In this document: positions 26,201-37,276 of the stretch, piece after piece | Layout of the letters: the number at the start of each line of letters is the position of its first letter | Numbering within the stretch: position 1 is the first letter of the stretch | DNA from: Kryptolebias marmoratus | Taxonomy: Eukaryota; Chordata; Actinopteri; Cyprinodontiformes; Rivulidae | Direction of reading: 5' to 3' | DNA: 64,000 nt | NCBI RefSeq assembly: GCF_001649575.2 | Contig: NC_051435.1 | Span: 7,129,633-7,193,632 of the forward strand | Made by a program: the position numbers and the translations under genes | The notes under the pieces: model-generated | Told to the model about the DNA's origin: nothing | Database searches by the model: none | The model's input: the letters and a program-made list of their open reading frames with translations, nothing else

Positions 26201-29200
26201 TGCAACTTTGACAAATTAACTGAACTAATATGTTCTGAGGAACATTGGTGGGGTTGTTTCAAGCGATTTGTGTCAAACAGTGAAGAGAACAAAAACTAGA
26301 AAAAAATTATTGACACAAATGAGCATATTTTTTTTGCATATTACATTTATCAGATTGTGTTGTTCAGTTCAGTTAATTTATTTAGCACCAATTTACAACA
26401 AAAGTTGTCTCTTCTTTACCAAAGAATAAACAGGTCTAAGGAAGCTGGCAGATTGCGTTGAATCTTCACTTTGTCGCAGTCGCCCATCCTGAGCAGCACA
26501 GAGGTGACAATGGAAAGAAATGACTCCTTTCAACAGGGAGAAACCTCCAGCAGAACCAGAACCAGGCTCAGGCAGGAAAGAGAACCAGACAGGATTGGTC
26601 CAGGTGTGGTTTCTATGGGAGGAAAAACAAAGACAAACAGAGGTTAATGGCACCAATTATTACAAATACAAACATGGAGAGTAGAGTGAGTAAAGACAGC
26701 AGCAGAGGAAAGAAATGTGCTCAGTTTGTCCTCCAGCAGTCTAAGCCTATAGCAACAAAACTAAAGGACAGCTCAGGAAACCCAAGTCAACCATAACTTT
26801 AGGATTTATCAAAAAGAAAGTCTCAATCCTGGTCTTAAAAGTAGACAGAGTGTCAGCCTCACGAACAGAAACTGGAAGCTGGTTGCACAAGAGACGAGTC
26901 TGACAACTGAAAACCACATTTGGAAACTTTAGGAACCACAACTAAACCCGCAGTCTGGGTTTAAAGTGCTCTGTTAGGAAAATATGAAGCAATACCTTTA
27001 ATAAAAGATGGAGCCTGGTTGTTGAGAGGTTTGTATGTTCAAAATAAGATTTAAAGGCAGTATTAAATCTGTTACACCAAATTCTCTAGAAGAAAAATAA
27101 AGTGCCTCTGTGTACCATTTTGAACAGTCTCATGGCAGATATTTAAAAAGTACCAGTCACTGTTTTTATTAGTGTAAAATATTTAAAATTGTGAATCTTT
27201 GCATTCAGAAATACTACTGATTGTTCCCCTTGTCCCTTGGTGTCATGTGAGGAAGATAGTTTTAAAAAAGTCTCTCGTTTTAACACTCAGATGGGGAGGG
27301 TAAAATCAGGCGATGGTTGTTATTTTCAAGTTTTTACTCTTAGATGTTAACTCTTAGGACCTTTAACTGCATGGAGTTTTTTTATTTTTTTGGGGGGGGG
27401 GATGCATAACAGTAATAATATAAATTCAAATAAATAAAACAGAGTGGCCATAATTATCAATTAAAGGCTAATTAAAGGCTGTTAGTTGAAAAAAAAGAAG
27501 AAAGAAAACCCTTCTTGCCCTTGGACATGTTTTGTTATGGATTGTAAGTTTTGTATTCCAACAAAAACACATATGTTGTATTTTTGTGAGAGGTCACTTG
27601 ACCTCAGCGTTGCTGTTGTTTTTGCACAAATCTGTTCAGCATCATTTTTGTTCTTGTGTTTAAGTAACAAGCCAAAAAGAAAACCTGCACTGGCTGGGAC
27701 TCTGCCTGTACTTGTTAAAACCCTGTTTCCTTTGTGTTTGCAGCACAGCTGCAGAAGAACAGTGGGGATACCTGTCCGTGCGAGACGCCCTGTAATCTCA
27801 CCCGCTACGGTAAAGAGCTCTCCATGGTGAAAATCCCCAGCAAGGGCTCGGCTCGATATCTCTCCAGGAAATACGACAAGTCGGAGGACTACATCAGGTA
27901 CGGCGGCAGCTCTTCAGCATCCCTTATGAGCGCCGATATGAATCTCAGTAAATTATGACTTCCAGTTTGCAGCGAGGAACTATAGATTTAAAAACATCAT
28001 TTTTCACGCAAGCATCAATTAATGTTTACTCTGTTAATGGGATGCTGATTATCGGGACCACATATCCATGTCTTTTTAATTTAATCTAACAGTGGTAAAT
28101 GTTTACTGCATTGTGTTGTAAGAGCTGAAATGAATTGCTGTTATTAATGTAATAACCTTTAATTTGTCTGGTCTGTTACTCTGTCTAAAACAACATTAGA
28201 TCAGTATTAGGAGGAGGAGAGCTTCTGAGAAGCTAAAAGATCATTCCTGCTAAAGTCATGATCAAGTTTTCCCAGTTTTATTTAGGTCTACAATGTGTTT
28301 TACGAAGCATTTGTCAATACTTTAAATAAATTCAGTGCAGTGACCGTCTGTAATCCCTCTCTAATCACAGGAATGTGGTAGAGAGTAAACATGGCTAAAC
28401 CAGAGAGCATATGACGGCTCATTTAATGTGACCAGATTTTATAAATTCCGGAGAGATTTGAGACGTGAGCGACGGAGCGTGCTGTCAGTGCTCGTCTCGC
28501 TCATCTCAGTTAAACCCTGAAAGACTTCATTATCTCATAATCGCTCGTTAGATCTGTTCAAAGGCGCCGTAAGCCTTGTTATCCCGTCACGAGTTACCAG
28601 GGAGCATAAAGATGACTCCATTTATTTCTTGAAATCGTGTGTGTTTGTGGTGAATTAAAAGAGCGTGGCAGATGTTTCTCACTTTTAGTTTTCAATGCCT
28701 TTTTACACTTCTTTTGTTTTGTTTGGTTTTTGTTTCTAGAGACAACTTCTTGGTGTTGGATATCTTTTTCGAAGCTTTGAACTACGAAACGATCGAGCAG
28801 AAGAAAGCGTACGATGTGGCAGGTTTATTAGGTAAAAAAGAAAATCTCCCTGTTTTTTTTTTTCTATTTTATGAACTTACAATAGGCCTGCCAAAGTAAA
28901 GAACAAGGTGTTTTCAAAGCAGCGGCGCTCAATTTTTATAACCATTAGCAGCAAAAAGAGAACAACCTCTGCATTGTGTCCATTCTGCTTCACTGTAGAT
29001 ACTTATATATTTTCTTTTTAGGTGACATCGGTGGACAGATGGGCTTATTCATCGGAGCCAGCATCCTGACAGTATTAGAGATACTGGATTACATCTACGA
29101 GGTACAACGTTTTTAAAGATAATGAGCTAAAATTGGGTGTGGTAGTATCCCCAACACATACTTTGAATGCTACACATCTTTACATCTTTAATTAAAACTT

Positions 29201-32200
29201 TGGCATTAATTTGAATTGTTTTTAATGTTTTTGCTTTTGCCTTTTTTTGGTACAATTCATTGTATAAAAAGTGCAACATACAGTCTGTTTGCTTGATAAA
29301 ATATGAGTTTCTGAATGACTCTCCAGTTTGCCTAAACAGGACTTTGAAGGACTTCACTGTTGTTTATTTGGGGTGCACAGGCTTACATCTGTGGGGGGGT
29401 GGCTCTCTGTGAGCCCCCCTTAGCTCTGCCTCTGCTGCAGCTGTCAAACATGTTGTAAATAAAGTCATTTCTGAAGAAAAGGAAAGTAATCCAAAGAGCA
29501 TGTGAGATGAAGTCTTCTTACCGCTGCATTTCTTGTCTCCATTTCCTCATTTTGGCTCTTTAATCCTCCCTGCTGCTGCGCTCTCGGTGAAACCAGGTGA
29601 TCAAGCACCGGCTACAGCGTCTGCTCAGACCACAGAAAGAAGAGAAGAAGAACAAGCCGCCGACCACAACTGTTGCAACAGTGGGTCTAGAAGAAATGAA
29701 AGTGAAGGTACCGGATAAATACTGTAACAAATTAATCTCACCCTGTGTTCATGCTGCATGTACAGCCTCCCCTGCAGCACTTTAACTGTATTAGAAAACA
29801 ACAAAGGAACGAGCTCCAGAGAAGCAAGTTAATATTTTTCCGCTCCTTTAAGAACGAGCAGTTTAATGTTCCTAATTAATTTTAAGCACTTTGGAAAGCA
29901 CAACCTCCCCTGGAGCTCAGATTTATTATTGCACAACTTAATTCTGAGGTTGTGTGTTTCTGAACAATAGAGTTTTTATTTTGCATCCAACCAGAATGAG
30001 TCAAAGTCTGCGCTTGCATAAAGCGACTGACAGATGGTGGCAGATCTGGATGCAGCTTCAGGAGATTTTTAAAGTGGGAGGTGGGTCTAAGCTGGGGCAG
30101 TTTCAGTGGAGGCCCTGTGACTGGAATTAATGGAATATTACATTAGCTCTAAGATCAATTTATAATTGTCTTACAGCATGTTTCCAAAGCTGTGGGAAGT
30201 AGGGGTGTGAAGGGGGCTGCAGTAACCCCTGCTGGTGACATCCACCCATGTTCTTCACCCGCTTCTCCTTTCCGGGTCACAAGGAACTGGTGCCGATCTC
30301 CAGCAGGCACTGTGTGAGAGGCGTGTACCAGTCCTGTTTAAATATATACTGAAAGAATTTATTTAAAAATAAATAAAAGAGATCATTTAGTGCTGCATAT
30401 GTTTAAATTCCAATAATATTTGGATATTATTAAGTTTTGTAAATCTAGGATTAAAACCAGCTGTGTTACATCTGTGTGCAAAACTTTCCTGTGTACCATC
30501 AATATTGCAGTTTTATAAATAATATCCAAAATATTACAGCACATTTATACATATATTTTACTGCACATTTATATTCTCTTCACAGTTGCGCATTTTTCTG
30601 TATGGTATGATTTAAATTGTTGTAAAGGGACAAAAAGATCCTCAAACTAAAACAGAAGCTTGTGCTCATAAAAAGTTTATGTGCCAAAATGAACTTTATA
30701 TGGGAGCTCTTTTGGTATGTGGATTTATTTCATTTTTTCTGGGATTGTTGCTTTCTGAGATGGCACTGCAGAGCAGCAAGAAGGTTGCAGGTTCATCTCC
30801 AGGCCTTAGTGGGTGGAGTTCTCCACGTGCACACGTGGGTTTACTCCGGGTACTCCAGTTTCCTCCTACAGACCAAAACCATGCATGTTAGGTTTATTGG
30901 TAACTCTTCCTTTTCACTGGGTGTGAGTGAGGGCATGAATGGTTGTATGTCTCGTTTGTCTCTATGTGTCCCTGTGATGGACTTGCAACCTGTCCAGGGT
31001 GTCCCCGCCTCTTGCACGTCCCATGACCCAGAAAGGAAAAGTGTGGAAAGAAAATGGAATGAAGGATGGATGGATGTTGTTTTCTGGTTCTGCACACATT
31101 CAAGCAGAGTTTGGATGTGTCTCATATTGTTTTGTGCTGTTCTTCATCATGTGAATTATTATTACACAATGTTGCCTCTTTTTTTCTCAGAATAATAAGA
31201 TATCATAATCTGAAACATGTTTTCAAACTGTGTTTGAGTGGAACTCCAGTGATTTAATTTTGAAAAACACAAATTTTGAATTTAAGCAGAAATACACAAA
31301 AAAACATAAAATCCATTGGCAACTTACCACAGCTTGTTTGAACTAAACTGGAAGTGGGTCACAGGCATTTACACACGGCAAAAATATCTAGTTTGTGGTA
31401 CATTTAATTTTAAATGTACATTTAGCTCCCCAGTGGAATTTTTTCTGGCAGTGGTTTGTATTCAGCAGCTCCAAAGGAACAACTTTAAAACTGTGATTAA
31501 AATGTGAAGATGAGAATCCAGTCGGTATTAGATGATACAGAGGAATAATAAACTTTAGTTAGAAACCCAACCAGTCCTGGTGAACTGGATACTTTCAGCA
31601 GCACATAGTAAAGAATCGGTTTATGTGACAGATGTGTACGATCACGTCTCGGACCAAGTTTCAGCTTTAAAGCTGTGATTCAGGCAGCGCAGCCTCTTGG
31701 AAAAAGCTGGTTACCTGTGGTCTTAAGCTGAAACTCATGATGTATGCTGTTCTTTTCTTTAAGTATCACTCTGTAGCATTTATCAGCATTAAATTGCCTG
31801 TGGAAGCAGTGCTGTATTTCGTTGTTGTTCCAAGTGTTTCTAGTAGAAAATCTTCAGTTTTACAACTGTGCAGCTTTTGTCATTGTGACCTATAGGGACA
31901 ATTATAATAATAATAGGAGTTTTAGGGCAGAATTAGCTGAATATGAATATTTGTCTGCTATTACTATACAAGTTGCCAGCTTTGCAGTTGCACTTTGTGT
32001 GAATGAGATGTTTTTAATGAGATGTTGGGAAATAAGGGCTTCCTAAGCTGTGTTTCTGGGAAGGAGACAAGCTTTAATTGGTGTTTTTGGGCTGTTGGTT
32101 GGAGGTTTTTTTCTAGAAATAAGGAACAATAAACTGATTAATAAATGGGGACAACATATATGTCAGGCTCAGGTGAAAAAGAAAGTTTCACGGTTATTCA

Positions 32201-32738
32201 GGGCTAGTTTTTCCATCTGCTTCTTTTCATTCAGCTAGGTTAGGTTAACCAGTTCCCAAATTCAGCTCTATGATTATTTTACCGATTTGCATCCAATTAT
32301 TGAAAACAACACAAACAGCCTAACCAACCATTGAACCTATTATTTCTTTGTTGTGGAAAATTATGGCAGAAACGTGTGATTAGCAATTATTGTTACATTT
32401 TGTTGTTTTTCTGAAAACTATCAACAGGTCCCCCTTTTTAATGTTTCCTAATCCACTTAGGGGTCCAAACCCCAGCTTTGGGAACCACTGAAGTATTAAA
32501 ACTTGTAAACAGTCATCCTCCAGAATCTTTTCAGCGACCCCAGATGTGATTTTTGGTCTTGACGTTGAATTGTGTTTGTCTTCAACAGGAGCCCAACGAC
32601 ACGACGCGGAGTCACCCGGAGGGCGCGTACGCCAACACAATTCTCCCCAACCACCACCACCCTCACCCCCACCCCCATCCTCACCCCCACCACCATCGCG
32701 CCGGACGTCACGGCGTGTTTGAGGACTTCGCTTGCTAG
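17258..32738 (+). CDS. asic4: Acid-sensing ion channel 4 (3' part, nine exons)
   Basis: A trimeric plasma-membrane cation channel subunit of the ENaC/DEG superfamily. Coding exons: 17258-17402, 19049-19176, 19301-19454, 25178-25231, 27744-27897, 28740-28831, 29022-29101, 29597-29707 and 32589-32738 (TAG). All junctions are AG/GT and codon phase closes throughout, giving 355 C-terminal residues. Family hallmarks (partial numbering): [12 protein letters not shown] at 3-14, [26 protein letters not shown] near 143, [20 protein letters not shown] in exon 5, then TM2 with the GAS selectivity filter at 254-256. ASIC4 rather than ASIC1/2/3 is chosen for [40 protein letters not shown] and SRKY. The cytosolic tail is HxP-rich (328-342) and ends FEDFAC, a PDZ-ligand-like terminus as in ASIC1. 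The N-terminal exon (about 185 residues) is outside the window. Mammalian ASIC4 is not opened by protons alone; fish have a and b copies, not distinguished here. Confidence 0.95.
17480..18759 (-). mobile_element. Decayed Tc1/mariner-like transposon with TIRs
   Basis: The left end TACAGTGCCTTGCTAAAGTA is inverted at the right as ATACTTTTGCAACCCACTGTA (one base inside the 18759 end), and both ends carry TA. The minus strand holds recognisable transposase remnants: [10 protein letters not shown] near 17960 and, further along, the helix-turn-helix part, all broken by stops and frameshifts. It lies in the intron between the first two asic4 exons visible here and carries a second element inside (17523-17921). 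It is inactive. Confidence 0.8.
17523..17921 (+). mobile_element. Deleted Tc1-like element nested in the Tc1 copy
   Basis: The left end ATAACCCCAATTCGAAAAAG and the blocks AATAAAAACAGAATGCA, TTCATTTTGAATTTTATGGC, GAAACAGCTGGAGGA and AATTGGCAACAGGTCAG match the 5' end of a common teleost Tc1-type transposon. The 3' block GTGAATAAAATATGGATTTATGA is its opposite terminus. The transposase region between is deleted. It must have inserted after the host element. Confidence 0.7.
20030..20360 (-). repeat. Dispersed repeat family A, copy 5 (reverse)
   Basis: Reverse-complement family order: TGTACAACTGATTAGCTTTT, CAAGATGGCCGTCACAACTA, AATGTGGTGTGGG, CATGAGATATCATACGAG, TAAGATGATTTTAGTTTAAA, CTCTGGCATGAAAGGTGATG. 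It lies in the 19454-25178 asic4 intron. Confidence 0.8.
21455..21905 (-). repeat. Dispersed repeat family A, copy 6 (reverse, near full length)
   Basis: Opens with the terminal hairpin region (TTTTTATCGCTCGCCGCCGA), then TAGCAAAATATCTCATGAAC, GAACAGATCTTAATGAAACT, AATGTGGTGTGGTAGTAGC, AAGATGATCTTAGTTTCAAT, GGCATAAAAGGCGGTGGG, and ends ATGCATTCCTTCAAGAAATG. It is one of the best copies for building a consensus. Confidence 0.85.
23146..23330 (+). repeat. Dispersed repeat family A, copy 7 (5' part)
   Basis: AAACTAAAGGCCTAAAATTC, TATCACCCACTGCTTG, GGAATGACTCTCAGCTACCA, CATTTTAGCTCAGTATCTGT; it then breaks off after TAGTTATTTTTGTATC. It is truncated before the YY1-like core. Confidence 0.75.
24190..24720 (-). 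repeat. Dispersed repeat family A, copy 8 (reverse, with internal duplication)
   Basis: Two successive CAAGATGGC cores (24313 and 24463), each followed by an AAATTTTACAGATA-type and GAGATAAAAT/GAGCTAAAAT block, show a partial tandem duplication of about 150 bp. It ends GTGGCATGAAAGGAAAGC. It lies within an asic4 intron. Confidence 0.8.
26360..27070 (+). mobile_element. Common teleost interspersed repeat, class unassigned
   Basis: The blocks TTATTTAGCACCAATTTACA, CAGGGAGAAACCTCCAGCAG, AACCAGAACCAGGCTCAGGC, CAGCAGAGGAAAGAAATGTG, AAACTGGAAGCTGGTTGCAC and GTGCTCTGTTAGGAAAATAT occur together in a repeat I recognise from many fish genomic sequences. There is no coding frame. It lies in the 25231-27744 asic4 intron. 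Confidence 0.65.
29105..29225 (-). repeat. Dispersed repeat family A fragment
   Basis: AGATAATGAGCTAAAATTGG, GTGTGGTAGTATC, ACACATACTTTGAATGC and AAACTTTGGCATTAA in reverse-family order, starting a few bases downstream of the exon 29022-29101 splice donor. Confidence 0.55.
30755..31078 (+). mobile_element. SINE-like element, forward
   Basis: Head GAGCAGCAAGAAGGTTGCAG followed by GGTTCATCTCC (30790-30800), a match to the polymerase III B box. The body has GGAGTTCTCCACGTGCACAC, GGGTACTCCAGTTTCCTCCT, CCATGCATGTTAGGTTTATT and TGTGATGGACTTGCAACCTG, and the end has ATGGATGG repeats. It is the reverse counterpart of 4228-4493. It lies in the last asic4 intron. Confidence 0.75.
32440..32491. mobile_element. 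hAT-like terminus (fragment)
   Basis: GGGGTCCAAACCCCAGCTTT followed by GGGAACCACTG is the typical right end of a hAT-type element. A weak partner (CCAGTTCCCAAATTCAGCTC) lies near 32250, which would make a 240-bp MITE just before the last asic4 exon. No target duplication was recognised. Confidence 0.45.
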
Positions 32739-34070
32739 AGCCAATCTTTGTTTCCAGTCCTGGTGACAACAAACGATAGGAACTTCTTCTGTGTTGAGAC
32801 CAATAACAGACCCCTCTCTGCATTTCCGTCATTTCTTTGCTGTCACCAGAGAAAAGCTACGGCCAAAGTCAAACACCAAACTTGTGCTGCTAACAAACCA
32901 CTTGTACGTACAGTCTGTAGGCACAACTCGGACACGGCTTCTTCTGTTTTTCTTGTTTTTGTTTTTTTTTTTTTACTTCTCTCGCTCTGAATGGGACTCT
33001 GCTCAACTTCGCCCTGCTTTCACTACGATTCCAGACACTTTGTGATTACAGGACCAATTTTTTGGTACATGATCACTACAAAAGGAACGAGAGCAGAACT
33101 GCATGTCACCTTGATCCAGTTTGTTCTTTAAGAAGGAAAAATAGGGTTTATTTATTTAGTTCTGGTTACGTTTCTGTCTGTATTCCTGCAGTTTTGGCTC
33201 CTCTCGTTCTTCATGAAGCTGTACCATATCAAATCATTACACATGATAAATTATGTAATTATTTAAAGAGATACTATTATCTATATGTTCAGTAACGTAT
33301 ACAAGACAGCAGTACTTCAGTAAGCAAACCTTATTCGTGTGAAACCCTCCGAAGTGTGAGTGAAATAATTTAGGGTGGAAAACATGACCTTGGCTTTGGA
33401 GAACTAGCAGCATCTTTCCACACGATACATTTTGTCTGATTTGTGGTTAAGGTGTTAGAGAGTAGCAGTGTACTTGTACATAACAAAAAAAATATCAGAA
33501 AGTCCTACAAAGGTCTGTTTTAATGGTTGTTGTTTATATTTATTTAATATATACTTGTGTAATATCAATTTTAGTTATTTATACATTTTAGACAAGATTT
33601 TTTATATGAAAATAGCAATCACGATTGTAGCAATTACTGTACACTCACTCTGCGGGTAAGATGGACATTAGCACACTTCATCCAGGGGACAAGAATGGAC
33701 TGAATGAACATGACTTCTTTACGCTGTCTCCTTTTATATGTCCTGATTTTTACAAGGCAACACACAAACTGCTGCATACAAATGAGAAACATAATGTTTT
33801 CAGTTGAATTATTCTCCTAATTCTATTTATTTCTGCCCTCCATTCACTCTTCGGTTTGGTTAGGAACCCAACTTTCAGCTGACATAAGCAATAAGGGAGA
33901 AAATTTTACTTCTTTTGCCAAGTCATCTCCTTCGGATGTGGCCCAGAAGCACTGCAAAAGCACAGCAACTATTTACAGGGTGAACCTGGCATCAGCGAGT
34001 GTGTGTTTGCGTTTGCATGCATCCTTTAACATTTTGCACACATGACTGAGCACATTAAAGTGACACAACT
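32739..34070 (+). other. Probable asic4 3'UTR
   Basis: Unique AT-rich sequence from the stop codon to the first hAT-like insertion. No AATAAA was seen; the best candidate is ATTAAA at 34054-34059, so the true end is uncertain. T-rich blocks at 32950-32980 and 33520-33610 fit a UTR. No other gene was seen. Confidence 0.4.
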
Positions 34071-34343
34071 CTGCTAAGCTGATCCATTAAGAAACGGTGG
34101 ACTGGAATGAGAGAAGTTAGCAGGAAACCTAGGTGAGTGTTAGTGCCGTAAGTGGGGGTTTTATCTGCTGGCTCCAGCTCTGGAGAGGCAAAGTGTTGGA
34201 ACATAAATATTGTTTCAGAAGTCGATGCATTCTTAGTGACCTAAACTCGAAAACATGGGACAAGAACATGGCAGACTTTAGGAGCACAAGTTTAAAAAGG
34301 GAACCCACTTGGTTCATAGTGTTTTGTGATCAAAGACTTGGTC

Positions 34344-35963
34344 CAGTGGTTCTCAAACTGTGGGGCGCGACCCCCTGGGGTGGGTTCTCTTTTGGTCCTA
34401 AAAGTGTTGTAGGTGGAACTAAGGTTTGGACATTGTTGCAACTCAGACTTGCTTTGTGACTCTGCAGCAATTAGCCGTTCTGTTGCTCAGTGTGGAGAGA
34501 GCAGGTCAGTTCTTCTGTCTTCAAACGTTTTGATGATCATAGACATAAAGTTATACACTAAAACACTAACTGCTCTGCTCTCGTTGTTAGGAGCTGAAGC
34601 CAGGGACCATTTCACGGAAGCCTCCATGTTGTGTTTTTCATGACTTTAGCAGAAATAAACCAGCGTCTGCGCACTAATGATGCAAGGCTTTAAGTCCCGC
34701 CTACTGCCCCGCTCATGATCATGGTGTCACATGAGCTTTCTTTTAAATGTGACATAATAATTACAGCTTATTTTAAAATAAATACTTGACTTATGGGAAT
34801 CAACAAGAGAAAAAAATCAACTGAGGTGCTTTTCAATCCTTTAAAACTTGTACTGGAAGCAGCCGACAGGGAAGCTGGTCCCATTCTGGCTTCAACCTCT
34901 GGGTGCCGGTCTGAGGTCTACTTATTATTTATAGTCTATGGTGATGACAAACAAAGAGTCTCCCAGTTTTTATTGGAGGAAAAGTTTTCCAGCTGGGGAG
35001 GAGTCCCCCTTAAATCAGGGATGAAGGGTCAGACAGAAAATGGTCGCAGTGGGCTAATCCTAGAGGGAATATAAACGAAAAGGTGCAAACTCTGTTTACT
35101 CACGGTGTGAGGCTGTGTGTTTACGTGGGCTCAGAGATGGAAAGAAAAAAAAATCTGCTTTGATTTAAAGAAGACAGAGATGGGAGAAATACAGCAACGG
35201 GTAGGAGGTAAAAAAAGATCCGGTTGTGTGAAAACTGTCAGCCGACAGTATGAATTAAACAAAATAAATATTAGGACACGTTAAAATTTTACACTCCAGT
35301 AACGTTTGGAAGCCACTTGACGTTTTAAAAACAAACAAAAAAAAAACTAACTTGAATATCCCCAGAACTAAAAACACTTTAAAAAAAACAGCATCAGTGA
35401 AAATAAAACACCAATTACTGGGATAAAATGACATCAGCACTCACTTATTAAAGGTACTTAATATTTCTGACAAAATATTTGCTTTTAGTTGTCCAGACTG
35501 AGCTGCGTTGTTTATTTAAAATAAATAGACTGATTTCAGCCAGTAATACTGTGATAATATTGAGCCCTTATGAATTCCTGTTTGTTGGGTTTCTGTGCAC
35601 AGATTGGACCTCATTATTATGGTTCTAAAAGAGTGATTGCACATTTTGTTTTATTTCTCTCTATTTTTGGATAATCAGAGGCTGATGGAGCAGTCTGTGC
35701 TTATTGTTCTAGCAAAGTGGAAGTTCTTTATTTAAAAAAAAAGCTCAGTCCAAAATCTAGAGAAAAAATGTTACAAAAACAAGTTATCACTTTTTTTTTA
35801 ATCAACACAATATTTCACCAAGAGAGGGAAAAGGATTTTGTAAATAGTGGTTTTTTTAATTCCCATTACAGTTAAATTTGATTTTTTGTTCTTGTCTTGT
35901 TTAGTCTGAAAATGTTTTCTCCCTCTAAAGTGGGGTGAGGAATGAAAAGTTTGAGAACCACTG
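34344..35963. mobile_element. hAT-like element, 1.6 kb, non-autonomous
   Basis: The left end CAGTGGTTCTCAAACTGTGG and right end TTTGAGAACCACTG are inverted repeats of hAT type. Flanking octamers ACTTGGTC and GTTTAGTC agree at 5 of 8 positions, in keeping with a decayed 8-bp target duplication. No transposase frame is visible. The interior includes a short dispersed repeat (34843-34935). Confidence 0.7.
34843..34935. repeat. Short dispersed repeat fragment inside the hAT-like element
   Basis: Homologous to 16098-16172 (TGTACTGGAA, AGCC, TGGCTTCAA, ATTTATA in the same order). It is either part of the hAT interior or a nested insertion. Confidence 0.5.
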
Positions 35964-37276
35964 GTTTAGTCACTGTTGGTCTGTCCCACTGCCGGAAACT
36001 CTGGATTAATATGGCCTTTTAGGAATTTGGTTTGAGCTTCTCTGTTTGTAACATCAGGGACCTTCTTGGTGTGTTTCCAGAACCCTTTAACAACGTGCGG
36101 CTCTCATATGAATGGGTTTAATTGCACAATGTTAGCTCAAACATCATAGCTCAGCCTCCCAGAAAACCCTAGAAGCACTCAGATTTTGCGACAAGCATCC
36201 CTCTCTGCATGGAGTACAAAATCTGTTCCAGATTGCTTTTCCCAAAAAAGGGCAAAACTCTGGGAGAAAAAAAACTACATGTCATGTTTTGTTCCAGCAA
36301 TGGAAACTAGCAGTGATGAACTACCAGAGACAAAGTCATAATTTGATTTCAGCCTTTCAGACTTTGGCCTCACCACCAGGTTCTCTGTGTAAATTAGAGC
36401 ATTTTTCCTCTGTCTGATACACGGCTCATCTTTGTTTATTAGTATGAGAGGGGGGGCAAAGACAACTCTGTTGATTTGTGTGCGCTTTTCAATTATTAAA
36501 GTTGTCATCAGTCTACGTGCCGGGCTAAGTGCAGTAACCTCTAACCCACCATTGTGTAACATGAGACAATGTGTGATTTCCCAAGAAATGCTGTTGTCTT
36601 AATGATTAGTGTGTGAGGAAAAAATGTGCTCTTAAGCCACACTTTGAACTGGGATGAGTCAGTCGATATAGATCAGGCTCTGTTTATAAAAATGTTTCCA
36701 TGACTAAACTCTAATGTGACACTGGAAGCATGATTCTGGGAAAGAAAAGTGGGTCAACTCCTCAAACATACGTCTTCGAAACTTGTTCTTTTTTTTCATG
36801 TCAGCAAATTATTATTTTTTTATTTTTTAAATAGATTGAAATATTTTCTTGCTGCAGTTTTGCCGTGTATCTCTTTGGCTCGCAATGAAATTCCAGTCTC
36901 CATTTTCCATATCCCCTCCCCCCTTCCCAGTAATCATGTGCTGTACATGGCTGTTTAATATTCATAATCATGTGTCACTTTGACATTTTCAAAAGGTTCC
37001 CAATCACGGTCTCTGATGGCATCCTGTACAGGCTATGCATAGCAATCTTCTCCTCTGTCATCAATAATTGTAGCTATCCTCAGAGAAGTCACACGGGGCT
37101 GGTGTGTCGAGCTGAATACGGGGCTGAATTATCACTTTAGAGTTTTACTTCAGTCGTGAAGCCGGGAGTCGGCTTGCAAAACCCTTTATCACAAAGACCG
37201 TGTGTTCAGTGGCACTCCTAAACACAACTTAGATAATTCTGTGTCTAAATCCATTTCAAAAGACAGATTGAGCAAA
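35964..37276. other. asic4-chpf spacer, mostly unique
   Basis: No gene or clear repeat seen. The block 36930-37150 (TTTAATATTCATAATCATGT, CATCAATAATTGTAGC) is compact and repeat-free and is a candidate conserved regulatory element. Confidence 0.4.

Noticed and set aside
30780..30805. Possible tRNA gene (B-box-like GGTTCATCTCC)
   Set aside because: There is no cloverleaf or anticodon arm; it is the promoter remnant of a SINE-like element.
30662..31195. 177-residue plus-strand open frame in the last asic4 intron
   Set aside because: It mostly translates the SINE-like repeat at 30755-31078.
32380..32832. 150-residue minus-strand Gly/Glu-rich frame opposite the last asic4 exon
   Set aside because: The Gly/Glu run is the antisense of the CACCCC repeat encoding the His-Pro tail; no splice or promoter support.
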